DNA of 64,000 nucleotides from Phanerodontia chrysosporium (GCA_001910725.1 MJGA01000006.1:806001-870000), one strand, 5' to 3'; positions 1 to 10,489 are shown, counted from the stretch's first letter. Notes: generated by a model not told the origin, from the sequence alone. Translations and numbers: made by a program.

Positions 1-167
1 GACCTCGAAAGCGAAGCTCCGCAACAGGGCCATCACTCTCGCCAGTGGAACAGGGCGTTCCACCGACACTTCTACTCTGCCCAAGTTTTGCCTTCAAAGA
101 GTCGCACAAATTTAACCATGCGCCCGCCGCTTAGCCCGTCTCTCTGTCTGCAGCCACCACCTGCGCG

Positions 168-1963
168 ATGGCCACCGCGCGCACGCCGTACGAAGCCCAG
201 TGGACGCCCGACACGCCGACCTTCCCGCCCGACGTGCAGACGCTGCGCGGCGGTGGCGTGAGCCTCGGCGAGGCCGAGATCGCCCTGGGTGCGGTGCATG
301 GTGAGTCGAGGTGGACGCGTCTCTGGCGCGGCTTCGTCGAGGAGGCGAGGGAGATTGTCGACGAGAACCGGGGGATGCTGCTCGTCGCCGCCTCCGAGGT
401 GCGTCCCCTCGCGCTCTGACTCGCTAGCAAGCCAGCTCACGGTAGGGCAAACAGCTCTTCTACGCGGGGATGAGCCTCGCGGTCAAAGCGATGGGCGACA
501 TGGACCCCCCGATGAGCAGCCTCGAACTCATCTGGATCTACATGGTGCGTCGCGCCTTCATTTGGCATCCAAGCAGCCCTGAATCAGGCCTTCTGCGCAG
601 CTCGTCACTTGGCTCTGCTCTGTATGCTACATGCACTTTGCGAAGATCCCGGACCCGTTGCTTGGGCCTCCGGGCGTCCGGCTGCTCCTGGCGTTTCGCG
701 GCTTCTGCGGGTATGGTCCCTGACGTGCTTGATGACGTCTCGAGCTTATGTCGTTATCTGGACAGATTCATCGCGTTCTGGGGCATCTACTACTCAGTCC
801 AGGCCCTTTCGCTTGCAGACGCGACAGTTTTGTCCTTCCTCGCCCCTGTTCTCACGACCTTTACCGGGGTCATCTTCCTGGGAGAAAGATTCTCGTGGAA
901 GCAGGTTGCTGCAGGATGTACGTCCGTGAATCGCGCAATTCACACATTCGCTGACGCTTGTTCAGTTTTCAGTCTGATAGGCGTCGTCCTGATTGCGCGC
1001 CCGCCGTTTCTGTTCGGTCATGCGCCAGAGGCAGAGGCCGCGACTCAGGAGGTCGAGGGCAGTGTGAACTCCACAGACCCTTCTCTTGCATCGCAGGTGA
1101 CGTCGGCTGAGCGATTGGTCGCTGTCGGGTTTGTGAAATAGCAAATGCGTCACATACACTTTACTCACCTTCTCCTAGCGTCGCGTTACTGGGCGCAATC
1201 GGCTCGACAGGAGTGTGTGAGTTCTGTGCCCCTTGTTGTCGTGTTTTGCATCTGACGACGCTGTTTCAGACACTGCCATTCGTGCCATTGGGACGCGCGC
1301 ACATTCGTTGCACAACATCAACTCCGTCTCGCTGCAATGCGTCATCGCTTCGACTATCGCGTATGCCTAATCTTTTGTTGTTTCTCATTCGAGGCGTACT
1401 GACCTCAGCACCCAGAATGATCTTCTGGCAGGTGAAGATCGTTATCCCGACGTCGCCCGTCTGGATAGCGCTGCTCTTTGTGCTAGGTTTCAGTAGCTTC
1501 TTCGCACAGGCAAGCGTGTTACTTCAGGTGTCCAGGTTGTCCGTACTCACGCTGGCGCTAGGTTTTGATGACAATGGGTCTACGAAGCCACTCGGTCGGG
1601 CGTGCGACTATGGCAGTATATGTCGAGGTGTGCCGTCTTCATCAGCTTCAGGAGCGCATCGATGCTGAACGGTTTTCAGATTGTTTATGCCATCGTGTTC
1701 GATGTTGTATTCTTCCATGAATCGCCATCGATGCTTTCCATCGTTGGCACCACCATCATTGTGCTCTCCGCTGTCTGGATTGCAGTACGTTTGTGTTCCT
1801 CTGCCTCCATGGACGAGATACTGACCTGAGTTTCCAGATAAACAAGGAGGTCAAATCGGGTGGCAAGGCCGAACTGCCTGAGGATGTTGACCTTCGAGAA
1901 GGCCTCCTTTCCGCTCAAGAGCGTGATATGGTTTCTCTCAAGACTGGTGATGAAAGTGCATAG
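168..1963 (+). CDS. EamA/DMT-family membrane transporter, copy 1 (DMT-1)
   Basis: Predicted 421-aa multi-pass membrane transporter of the drug/metabolite transporter superfamily (EamA, SLC35G-like). The substrate cannot be read from sequence. Exons: 168-398, 455-544, 601-710, 766-917, 966-1128, 1179-1216, 1270-1360, 1416-1509, 1562-1627, 1680-1784, 1838-1963; they sum to 1266 nt and close without a stop. Family-like stretches are LADATVLSFLAPVLTTFTG and FLGERFSWKQVAAG in the first EamA half and the repeated half ending in a cytosolic acidic tail (EDVDLREGLLSAQE). The ATG at 168 is the first in-frame start before the conserved N-terminal exon. All introns are GT-AG except 1510-1561, which has a GC donor. 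Eight of the eleven exon lengths match DMT-2 exactly, so the two are recent paralogs. Family assignment is confident; substrate and location (plasma membrane or organelle) are unknown. Confidence 0.85.
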
Positions 1964-2379
1964 ACATGGCGCGCATAACGCACGCATTGCAAGGACAGCG
2001 CATGCCCAAAACTATATCGAGTTTCCTTCATTGTACAACGAAAAGTAGTGAAAAGGTGGCTTATCGTTCTCACGTTCTCCTAGATTGTGTTACGTGCTTA
2101 TTTCAACTGGGATAGATGCTTGTATTCGACTATGACGTAAATCGAGGGCGTGCTTTCATAAGAATTGTGCCTCACTTTGGATGGCCGGTGGCTAGCCTAA
2201 GCAGCGATCATCCCATCTACAGCGAAAGGCGTGCACACAGGTGCACGGTGAGTTGTCTTAACCCCTCTTCATGGTTTCTCTCTTCAGTCACACTGCATAA
2301 AATTTTCTACAACGCAGAGTTGGTATTGTGGACGCACCATGCTTGCTGACTGTACATCTATACAACATCCAAACGTGCA
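1964..2379. other. Intergenic, tail-to-tail region between DMT-1 and HYP-1
   Basis: Separates the 3' end of the plus-strand transporter from the 3' end of the minus-strand HYP-1 remnant. Short open frames exist but none has splice sites, composition or similarity that I can support as a gene. Confidence 0.5.
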
Positions 2380-3442
2380 TCACTTCCATAGCCCATACTT
2401 CCGTCCTCTTCCCTCACCAAACTGCCTCGCCCTCTTCCTTATCTCTTTCTCTATGAATTTTTCGCGAAACTTTATGCCGCCAGTCTGAACAAGCGGGTCA
2501 GAATCTACACAAAGCAATGCAGCAAACGCGCCGTACGATGAAATCGTCATCATCCAACATGCTGTCGTCGATCCTTTTGTCGATGTAACCTCTGATATCG
2601 ATGCTGGCGATAGAGGTGGCGACGACCTCACGGTAGGTAGCGCAGACCACCGCCGGGTCGGTCATCTCCCCGTGCGCACCGACGATTGCCCGAAGCGACG
2701 CGATGACCGTCTCCGGGGTGGTGCAAACACCTGCTCGTGCGCCGCCTCGTACAGGATTACAAGCTTTGTGGAGACGTCATAAAGGACATCTTCGATGCGT
2801 TGCGAGCCATCAGGCTTCACCAGGATGGTGATGAGGCTGTCCGCATACGAATCCGAGCGAAGGCGGTCCACGAGCATGTCATAACACCGCGCGGGATTGT
2901 TGTGCATGTACTGCGCCATCTCTGGAGCTGCGGTGATGAACGCGAGGCGACGACATGCGAGGTACAGCTCTTTGCACTCGGCCTGCATTATGTAGATCAC
3001 GTCCATGTCGCGAAAGCGGTCCCAGCCATACTGCACGACGGGGTCTTTGGCATGCGGGGAGCGTGGAGGATCGGGTGTCGTACAGGCGGAGAAGAAGACT
3101 GCGGCTCTCTCGGCGTCGATGCGTTTGCGCTCGTTCTCCGGGACGTTTTGCTCCTGCGCGAGGTACTGCATGACAATGTCGATCGCGCCCGCCTCAGCGA
3201 ACCGCGAGTATCGCTCGAGGATGGGCTTCTCCCCGTGCATAAGCTGGGCGCCGGGAAAGAAGAGCTCGCTTTCGGATGGGTCGAGCGAGCCGCTTAGGAC
3301 CTATTCGAGCAGAGTGAGATAGGCTGTGGCGGGAGGACATTGTAGATGTATGACGTACCCTCCAGATGCTCTCTCGGGCTAGTCGAGCCCAATGGGGCCC
3401 TGCTTCGATGTTTAGCAGATGTTCGAGGGATCCTTGGGACAT
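2380..3442 (-). pseudogene. Decaying paralog of the HYP-2 family (HYP-1)
   Basis: Homologous along most of its length to HYP-2. Exon 1 (3359-3442) encodes MSQGSLEHLLNIEAGPHW and aligns with the HYP-2 N-terminus. Exon 2 starts at 3300 and runs through LERYSRFAEAGAIDIVMQYL and EAAHEQV, matching HYP-2 almost residue for residue. After EAAHEQVFAPP (about 2725) the reading frame must shift by one base to continue the homology (ETVIASLRAIVG against HEVIVSLCTDVG). The equivalent of HYP-2 exon 3 is not found. The last exon (REKFIEKEIRKRARQFGEG, stop at 2380) is present, but no AG acceptor sits where HYP-2 has one. I infer a pseudogene; an unusual gene model or an assembly error at 2725 are alternatives. 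The function of the family is unknown. Confidence 0.6.
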
Positions 3443-4194
3443 TTTCGGGGTGCCAGTGTGGTGTCGTGAAGCAAGCTCCGGGGTACTTTATATCCTGGTC
3501 AGACGGACTCACCCTGGGCTGGCCCTCTGAACTCCAGGGTCTCTTCCACTTGGCTCCGCCGTCAAGGCATGCATGCTGCAAACCTCTTGGCGGAGGCTCG
3601 GAGAGGAACGAACGCCGAAAGGAAGACATAGCCGTTCGGCCTTTACGTGGCCAGGGGTTACTGGGGACAGTTGTCAATCTCTGAGGCACCAGGGCAAACT
3701 AGGCACCAGGTCCACGGCCCTCTGTACTTACCGACGTACCATCCGCGTCATCCACATAGTGCTCAGACTTTGCAGATGCTCGTATCATCGGTTGAATGCA
3801 ACGGCGACCGCCACCGGCTTTCGAGTGGTTGAGTCCTACCTGATATACACGCTGGCTTGCAGCGTTTTCATTGGTACTACTAATGCATACCAGCGGGGGG
3901 AAGGCTCAAAGCGTGTCTTGCGATGACCGCTTGGTTGTAGCACCGGACGCCTGAAGCAAAATAAGTGATCATTCACTGTTGCCCAGCGCTCTGCCATGCA
4001 CGCGTATCGCTTCGATTCCATGACCATCATTCTACGGGGAAGCACTTAGCATTAGTTGTCCTTCCGCCAGGAGTGTCAGCTCTGAGGCAGGTGTACATCC
4101 TTGGCATTCCTCAAGTAGAAGGTGCGCGACTCCAATATTCTCATCTTGTACATGCCTTTACACGCATGCCGCATAGACATGCCACTGTGGGGGA
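3443..4194. other. Intergenic region upstream of HYP-1 and downstream of HYP-2
   Basis: Contains the presumed promoter of HYP-1 (minus strand). I see no supported gene. The short frames in it overlap on both strands and lack coherent splice structure. Confidence 0.4.
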
Positions 4195-5390
4195 TCATTG
4201 CCACAGCTCGTGCCGTCGCCCTGTGCTCTCGCCGAACATCCTGACCCTCTTCGCCATCTCAGTCTCTATAAGCTTCTCGCGAAGCATAGGAATGATCTGC
4301 ACGAGCTGTTCAGCACCCACGCGAGGCATCGCAACGGACGACACGCACCCAGCCGCCAAAGGGCACTGTAAATTTGATATATCTCTCCAGTGAGCCGAGT
4401 AAGTCGACGCTCCCGAGCAAGCTGGGACCGATCCCCAGGAGCGTGACACGGATCGCGGTCCTCATCATGTCCTGCAGGTTGATCTGGAACTGGAATTGCG
4501 GATCGTGGGTCGAGAGTTCGCGGACGGTGTTGAAGAGCTGGGGGCGCTACAGGTCATAATCGAGCATGGATAGAATGGGCATGCCACTCACATTGCGGAT
4601 CTCGTCCGCAGCTTGCCCATCGAGCTCGTGATCTTTTAATGCAGGAAGCCCGACGTCCGTGCAGAGCGATACAATGACCTCGTGCGGCTTTGGTGCTGAT
4701 ACTTGCTCGTGCGCCGCCTCGTGCAGGATCGTGAGCTTGGTGAAGAGGTCTGCGAGGAGGTCTCGGAGCCCCTGTACGCCCGCCTTCATCTTCGCGACGA
4801 AGATGAGCGAGTACAGCGGGGAGAGGAGGTAGTTCGCGAGCTCGTTGTATGACTTTGCGGGGTCGTTTCGGGCGTACTGCTGCATCTCTGGTGTCGTGGC
4901 GACGAACGCGAGGCGATCGCACGCGAGGTACATGTACGCGCACTGGTCCTGCAAGCCTGTGATCGTCTCTTTCTGCTTCTCGCGGTCCCAGCCGCACAGC
5001 GCTACAGGGTCCGGCATCGGCGGGGGCGGGGGCAGCCGCTGCGCACATGCGGGGAAGAAATTGGTGGCCTTGGTCACGTTGATGCGCTTGCGCTCGGCCT
5101 CCGGGACCTTCTGCTCCTGCGCGAGGAATTGCATCACGAGGTGTACGGCCCCCGCCTCTGCGAAGACCGAACAGCGTTCGAGGATCCGCTCCTCCTCAGG
5201 CAAGATCTCGGCCTTGGGAAAGAACATATCGCGGTCGTACGGTGCGAGAGCGTAGATCAGAACCTGGCGATGGCGTCTGTATAGAATTGCGAAGGGAAGT
5301 GAGAAGGAGACATACCCTCTGAATGCTCTCACGCGTGAAGCGAGCACGATCAGGTCCTGCTGCGAGGTTGAGGATCTGTTCGACGGTCAT
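4195..5390 (-). CDS. Protein of unknown function, intact tandem paralog (HYP-2)
   Basis: Four exons on the minus strand: 5316-5390, 4592-5263, 4349-4537 and 4195-4305, giving 348 aa with all junctions in phase. I do not recognise the family. The protein is soluble-looking (no signal peptide or membrane segment), mostly alpha-helical in composition, with a proline run (PPPPP) near residue 100 and a basic C-terminal helix (KRVRMFGESTGRRHELWQ). The start at 5390 is chosen because the first exon encodes TVEQILNLAAGPDRARF, conserved in HYP-1. It is transcribed divergently from DMT-2; the original intergenic promoter is now split by copia-1. The conserved two-copy arrangement beside duplicated transporters suggests a segmental duplication. 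Confidence 0.7.
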
Positions 5391-5803
5391 TGTTGTTGCT
5401 GAGGAGCCTCCTGGTCCGGAGAACATTTTATGCTCCTCCCAACGGGGTCCTGTCAATGGCCAAGCTCCTGATGGTCAGCATGTCCCGGGTGGTCCTGCCC
5501 CACGGTTGACAGGTGCAATTGACGGAGAAGCGCAGGGCCCGACAGGGCGACAGGCCGGTCGATTGTACCGGGACGTGATGGGCGCAGCCGCTTTTAGACA
5601 AGGTGAGGCACCAGGGCAGCTGCACAGGAACGCCCTTCCCACACGCGGCCTTTCGCGCGTACCGACGTCTCCTGTTGTGATCCAGTTCAAGTCCTACCGG
5701 TGCAGCGGAAATTTGATGTAGCATGTCGAAGGAGCCTAGGCTTTCACCTTCAAAAGCTTCAAGCTTCAAGCTTCAAGCTCAAGTGTCGGATTATAGTAAC
5801 TAG
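5391..5803. promoter_or_regulatory. Left half of the divergent HYP-2/DMT-2 promoter
   Basis: Lies between the HYP-2 start codon and the copia-1 insertion. It holds a short AAGCTTC/AAGCTC microsatellite at about 5752-5783 and ends with the 5-bp target-site duplication ACTAG at 5799-5803. Together with 10485-10793 it once formed an intergenic space of roughly 0.7 kb. No TATA box could be assigned with confidence. Confidence 0.45.
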
Positions 5804-6070
5804 TCTTGAAGAATCGAGCGGGGGTGAGATGCGGTGAACGAACGATAACATTCGGCGAGATGTAACTAGGATTTTATACATTTTCTTGTAACTACCAGAA
5901 AGGAAATGAAATGTGGGTTTTGAGTTATTACAAAGGCGGAAGACTCAGATAAGATAAAGTGGATCGGAATGAAGATAAGGAAATGGAGATTACTACCGAC
6001 GGGTGCCTTTTATGGCATGCCGCCCTGCGTCTAAGGTGGGTCACCTCGGCGGCGCCTCGGGATGACAACA
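5804..6070 (-). repeat. copia-1 3' LTR
   Basis: 267-bp direct repeat, identical by eye to 10218-10484. It is preceded on the plus strand by the target-site duplication ACTAG. Confidence 0.93.
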
Positions 6071-6077
6071 CTCCCCC

Positions 6078-9000
6078 TCAGCGAGCGACGAGCTGAGCGA
6101 GTTCGAGCTGCTTGAGATGCGTCGGCTTGGCGAGTGCTTTGGTGAGCATGTCGGCGCAATTGTCGGCGGAGGCGCAATGCGTGATGTCGATGTCGCCGTC
6201 CTTGACGCGTTCGCGAATGAAATGATGGCGAATATCGATGTGCTTGGAGCGCGCGTGAAATTGACTGTCGTGCGCGAAAGTGATGGCGGCTTGATTGTCG
6301 GTGAGGATCGTGGTAGCGGTGTCGCCGAGGATACCGAGTTCGGAGAGGAGGCGGCGTAGCCAGATGGCCTCCTTGGCTGCGTGTGAAAGGGCGATGTACT
6401 CCGCTTCCATCGTGGAGAGGGCGACCGTAGCTTGCTTCTTCGAGGACCAGCTGATGATGCCGCCGGCAAGCTTGAAGGCGTAGCCGGACACGGACCGGCG
6501 GTCGACCAGGGACTGTGCCCAGTCTGCGTCCGAGTATCCGATCAGATCTTGATCGTCGGGACCGTAGGTGATGCCGAGGTCGAGTGTGCCCTTGAGATAG
6601 CGAAAGACGTGCTTGACCGCCGTCCAGTGAGTGTTGGACGGTCGAGAGGTGAACTGGGAAAGTGCTTGAACAGCGAAGGCGATGTCGGGGCGTGTACCGA
6701 CAGCGGCGTACATGAGGGAACCGATGGCGGCGGCGTAGGGCGCATCAACGGGCGTCTCGTCTTCGGAGATCGGCCCAAGCTTGATGTTCGGGTCAAGCGG
6801 CGTCGAGACCGGATTGCAGTCTTGCATGCCGAAACGCTCGAGAATGAGCTTGATGTAGTGCGACTGCTTGATGGTGAGCGTGCGAGCGGTGCGGTCGCGA
6901 ATGGCCTGAATGCCGACGAAGGTGGTGAGCGCGCCTGAGGTCGTGATGGCGAAGTGAGCGGCGATATCGGCCTTGAAGTCGTTTAAGGCAGCGCGCTTCC
7001 CAAAAAGGGTAGTGTCGTCGACATGAAGGAGTGCGAGCGTTAGAGCGTCGGAGCGTTTGAAGTAAACGCACGGATCGGCCTCGGAGCGAGTGAATCCCAT
7101 CAGATTGACGAGAACGTGGTTGAGGAGGTTGTTCCACGCGCGTCCGGCCTGCTTGAGACCGTACAGGGCCTTGCGCAGGACGTAGACTTGGCCAGAGTTG
7201 TCGTCGTAGCCGGGTGCCTGACGCATGTAGATGGTCTCCTCGAGGGGGCCGTAGAGATACGCGCCGGTGATGTCGAGACCGTCGTCGTCGAGGTCGTAAC
7301 GGGCGGCGATGGCGCATGCGGCGCGCCAGGATTCGAGGCGGACGACGGGGGCGAAGGTTTGAAGGTAATCTTGCCCGGGGATCTGGGAGAAACCTTGTGC
7401 GACAAGACGTGCCTTGTACTTGTCGATCGAGCCGTCGGGGTGGCGTTTGATGGCGAAGACCCAGCGTGAGCCGATGGCCTTCCGGTCGTCCGGAAGGTCG
7501 CCCATCTCCCAAGTTCCCCTCCCCCTGAGCTGTGACATTTCAGCGTCCATGGCGGCCTGCCATTGCGGCCAGTCGTCCCGTGCCTTACACTCCTCAATAG
7601 AGGACGGGTGGTCCCAATCTCCGCGTACTGCGAAGCAGATGTGGGCGTGAGCGCTAGCGTCGTGATCCGTCGACTTCGGAGCGATGGTTCCGGTCTGGTG
7701 AAGACGTTTGTAGTCGACGCGAGGCGTGTTGCGCTCGGACTTGCGCGTAGACTCGGGGGGAACGCTAGAGGATGTCGAGCGAGGAAGGGCGACTGAGGGG
7801 GAACGCGATTTGGTCGTCGTAGCAGACGGTTCAGCCTTGGATGCCTTCGAAGAGTCGGGCGCTTGAGGCGCTGATGCCGGTGGTGGCGTCGTGGTAACTG
7901 AAGGCGGCGATTTGGCTCGAGAAGGTGTCGGACTCTCCCCCTCAAGGGTGAAGGGGATGCTACGAGGTGGTTCAGCCTTACGCTCGAAGATGACATCGCG
8001 AGAAACTAGGATCTGGCGCATGCCAGGGACGAAGTACCTCCAGCCGGCACTGTTGTCCGAGATCCCGGTGAAGATGTAGCGCTCGGACTTCGGCTCGAGC
8101 TTCGAGCGACGTTTTTCGGGCACGAGGACCCAGCAGGGCGTGCCGAACTCTTGCACGTCCTTGATATCAGGGCGGCGGCCCCAGAATAATTCGTAGGGCG
8201 TGAGATCGCGAGTGCGCGTAGGCGTGCGGTTCTTGAGATAGGTGGCGTATGCCCAGGCCTCCTGCCAAAGGAATTTCGGCAAGTCGCGCGCGATCAGCAT
8301 GGCGCGCGCGCGCTCCGCGAGAGTGCGGTTGAGGCGTTCAGCGATGCCGTTCTGCGAAGGGGAATATGGTGCCGTGGTGCGGACGAGAATGCCGCGAGAG
8401 GCGGCGTAGTCGCGAAACTGGCCTTGAGTATATTCCTTCGCGTTGTCGACGTGAACCGTCTTGATCTTCGCGTTGAGATGACGCTCGAGGAGCGCTTCAT
8501 ACTTCTTGAAGCGGTCGAGGGCGGCGTCGCGTGATTTCATGAAGAAAATAACGACGTAGCGCGAAGCGGCATTGGTGAATGTGATGACGTACGTATTGCC
8601 CTGCAGAGAGGCGATGCGCGCCGGGCCCCAGATGTCTGAGAAGACGAGATCGCCGACGGCTAGAGCGCGATCGGCGGCGGTATCGGGGAATGGCGCTCGA
8701 GAGTGCTTGGCCTGGATGCAGGCGTCGCAGTCGAAGTCGATATCCGACGAGGTGTCGACTTCCATGCCTTCTACGAGGTCTTTGCGATGGATTTCCTGCA
8801 GCTGCTGGCGATTAATGTGTCCCAGAGCGCAGTGCCATTCATACCAAGTGCGCGCAGTGCGCACGGCGAGCGCTCGAGATCGCGCCGGATACCGAAGTCT
8901 CATATCCATGTGATAGAGATGTCCGACGCGTCGACCGTGGCAGATCGTACGATCGCGGTCTTTGATGAACAAGTCCGGACCAGTGCCGACGAAGGTCATG

Positions 9001-10076
9001 CCTGCGCTAGCGAGGCGACCGAGGGACAGGAGATTGAACTCCATGTCCGGCGCGTGTAGAACGTCGGTGAGCTTGACTGAGACTTCCCCCTGCTTCGTAT
9101 TGAAGGTAACTTGCACGTCACCGCGGCCTAAGGCCTTGCAGACACCTGCGCCGGTGACCGTGTGGTTGGGGGTCTCGATGTAGTTGCTGAACGCGTTGCG
9201 GTCGCGTACAATGTGGCGCTCGGTGGCGGAATCGCCGAGCCAAACTTCCCCCTTGACCAGGAGGGCGCGCACGTCTTGGGGGACTTCTTCTATTGTGGCG
9301 AACATGTAGGAGTCGCCGTCGGTCTCCGCGGCTACAGCGACGTGCGCGCGCGAAGATTTGCCTCCGGAGCCAGACTTCTGGTTGCCGCCGGATCGGCATT
9401 CGGGTTTGATGTGACCTTCCTTTCCGCATCCGTGGCAGTAGACGCCCTTGCGGAATTTGGACTTCTTTGGGCGCTGGCGAGCAACGAGTGCCGTGGAGGA
9501 CGTGTCGCGCTCCTTGCGGCGGCGTTCTTCGGTCAGAATTCGACCGGTGAGGTCTGACGAGGTTGTGATGCTCTGACAAGACGTAATGAACGCGTCCCAG
9601 GAAGGGGGAAGAGCAGAAAGGATTTGATAGGTGAAATCTGAATCGGTAATCGTACCGCCAGAAAGGGTAATCTCTTCCATCAACTGCCTCATCTTCTTTA
9701 ATTCCCCTTCCATGTCTGCTCCCTCCTCCATCTGGTACTTCTGGAGCTTTCTGCTCGCTGTGACCTTAGCCATAGTGCCTTGCGCGGCGTAGATAGACTT
9801 GAGCGTGTCCCACGCTGACTTGGACGAAGTGCTTGACGCGATGTGCGTGACTACTGAGGGCGCGCAGCGGAGGCGGATCGCGCTAAGCGCTTTCCGGTCT
9901 GCGCGGTCGAATGTCGCTTGCTCTGCGGCGTCGGTCGCATGGCGCGTCTTGTTGCCAAGGACGTAGTCGATATAACCGAGGTCGGTCAAGATGTCTTGTT
10001 CTTGCACCTGCCACGAGAAGTAATTCTCGGGCCCCTTCAAAGGTTCGATGCGTACACTGGACGTGTCTGATGTCAT
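6078..10076 (-). CDS. copia-1 Gag-Pol polyprotein
   Basis: Single 1332-aa ORF in the Ty1/copia order Gag, protease, integrase, RT, RNase H. Gag has a CCHC zinc knuckle (CHGCGKEGHIKPEC, about residues 214-227). The protease motif is WLGDSATERH (about 279-288), with DSA where DSG/DTG is usual. Integrase shows the HHCC finger (H in WHCALGH and GHINRQ, then CDAC), the catalytic region VFSDIWG...VHVDNAKEY and the third carboxylate in SQNGIAERLNRTL. RT has KYKARLVAQGFSQIPGQDY, DITGAYLYG and an active site reading HVDD rather than YVDD (nt 7014-7025). RNase H includes STMEAEYIALS and the tail ADMLTKALAKPTH. No frameshift or internal stop is present. All steps of the cycle appear to be encoded, so it could be autonomous. 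Confidence 0.95.
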   Translation of the reverse strand: MTSDTSSVRIEPLKGPENYFSWQVQEQDILTDLGYIDYVLGNKTRHATDAAEQATFDRADRKALSAIRLRCAPSVVTHIASSTSSKSAWDTLKSIYAAQGTMAKVTASRKLQKYQMEEGADMEGELKKMRQLMEEITLSGGTITDSDFTYQILSALPPSWDAFITSCQSITTSSDLTGRILTEERRRKERDTSSTALVARQRPKKSKFRKGVYCHGCGKEGHIKPECRSGGNQKSGSGGKSSRAHVAVAAETDGDSYMFATIEEVPQDVRALLVKGEVWLGDSATERHIVRDRNAFSNYIETPNHTVTGAGVCKALGRGDVQVTFNTKQGEVSVKLTDVLHAPDMEFNLLSLGRLASAGMTFVGTGPDLFIKDRDRTICHGRRVGHLYHMDMRLRYPARSRALAVRTARTWYEWHCALGHINRQQLQEIHRKDLVEGMEVDTSSDIDFDCDACIQAKHSRAPFPDTAADRALAVGDLVFSDIWGPARIASLQGNTYVITFTNAASRYVVIFFMKSRDAALDRFKKYEALLERHLNAKIKTVHVDNAKEYTQGQFRDYAASRGILVRTTAPYSPSQNGIAERLNRTLAERARAMLIARDLPKFLWQEAWAYATYLKNRTPTRTRDLTPYELFWGRRPDIKDVQEFGTPCWVLVPEKRRSKLEPKSERYIFTGISDNSAGWRYFVPGMRQILVSRDVIFERKAEPPRSIPFTLEGESPTPSRAKSPPSVTTTPPPASAPQAPDSSKASKAEPSATTTKSRSPSVALPRSTSSSVPPESTRKSERNTPRVDYKRLHQTGTIAPKSTDHDASAHAHICFAVRGDWDHPSSIEECKARDDWPQWQAAMDAEMSQLRGRGTWEMGDLPDDRKAIGSRWVFAIKRHPDGSIDKYKARLVAQGFSQIPGQDYLQTFAPVVRLESWRAACAIAARYDLDDDGLDITGAYLYGPLEETIYMRQAPGYDDNSGQVYVLRKALYGLKQAGRAWNNLLNHVLVNLMGFTRSEADPCVYFKRSDALTLALLHVDDTTLFGKRAALNDFKADIAAHFAITTSGALTTFVGIQAIRDRTARTLTIKQSHYIKLILERFGMQDCNPVSTPLDPNIKLGPISEDETPVDAPYAAAIGSLMYAAVGTRPDIAFAVQALSQFTSRPSNTHWTAVKHVFRYLKGTLDLGITYGPDDQDLIGYSDADWAQSLVDRRSVSGYAFKLAGGIISWSSKKQATVALSTMEAEYIALSHAAKEAIWLRRLLSELGILGDTATTILTDNQAAITFAHDSQFHARSKHIDIRHHFIRERVKDGDIDITHCASADNCADMLTKALAKPTHLKQLELAQLVAR

Positions 10077-10204
10077 ACTGACAGGGCGATAATCGCGAGA
10101 TGTGGGCGCCTAGATTTGATCCGCAATGGATCGACAGGGACGAGAGTTTGATCCGCACTGGATCTGCAGAGAGTGGTGATCGTCGTGTGCGCTCTTTACA
10201 GCGC

Positions 10205-10217
10205 GGGGCTCATAACC
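10205..10217 (-). promoter_or_regulatory. copia-1 primer-binding site (half-tRNA-iMet type)
   Basis: Directly next to the 5' LTR, the coding strand reads GGTTATGAGCCCC. Its first 12 bases complement the conserved anticodon stem-loop of initiator tRNA-Met (GGGCUCAUAACC), not the tRNA 3' end. This is the arrangement used by Drosophila copia and yeast Ty5, where a cleaved half-tRNA primes minus-strand DNA synthesis. Confidence 0.8.
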
Positions 10218-10484
10218 TCTTGAAGAATCGAGCGGGGGTGAGATGCGGTGAACGAACGATAACATTCGGCGAGATGTAACTAGGATTTTATACATTTTCT
10301 TGTAACTACCAGAAAGGAAATGAAATGTGGGTTTTGAGTTATTACAAAGGCGGAAGACTCAGATAAGATAAAGTGGATCGGAATGAAGATAAGGAAATGG
10401 AGATTACTACCGACGGGTGCCTTTTATGGCATGCCGCCCTGCGTCTAAGGTGGGTCACCTCGGCGGCGCCTCGGGATGACAACA
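10218..10484 (-). repeat. copia-1 5' LTR
   Basis: 267 bp, identical by eye to the 3' LTR, followed by the target-site duplication ACTAG (10485-10489). As the 5' LTR of a minus-strand element it should contain the element promoter, firing toward HYP-2. Confidence 0.93.
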
Positions 10485-10489
10485 ACTAG

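Larger units (their letters stand above)
5804..10484 (-). mobile_element. copia-1: full-length Ty1/copia LTR retrotransposon
   Basis: A 4681-bp element in minus orientation: 267-bp LTRs at 5804-6070 and 10218-10484 that look identical by eye, flanked by the 5-bp target-site duplication ACTAG (5799-5803 and 10485-10489). It has one intact 1332-aa Gag-Pol ORF, a primer-binding site directly adjoining the 5' LTR, and a polypurine tract (GAGGGGGAG) abutting the 3' LTR that overlaps the stop codon. On the coding strand the LTR begins TGTTGTC and ends TTCAAGA, so the usual terminal CA is absent if the TSD boundary is right. Identical LTRs and an undamaged ORF indicate a recent, possibly active copy. 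It sits in the divergent promoter of HYP-2 and DMT-2. Confidence 0.93.

Noticed and set aside
5804..5806. copia-1 LTR boundary three bases inward, giving TG...CA ends
   Set aside because: It would lose the perfect ACTAG duplication and leave TCT shared by both LTR flanks unexplained.
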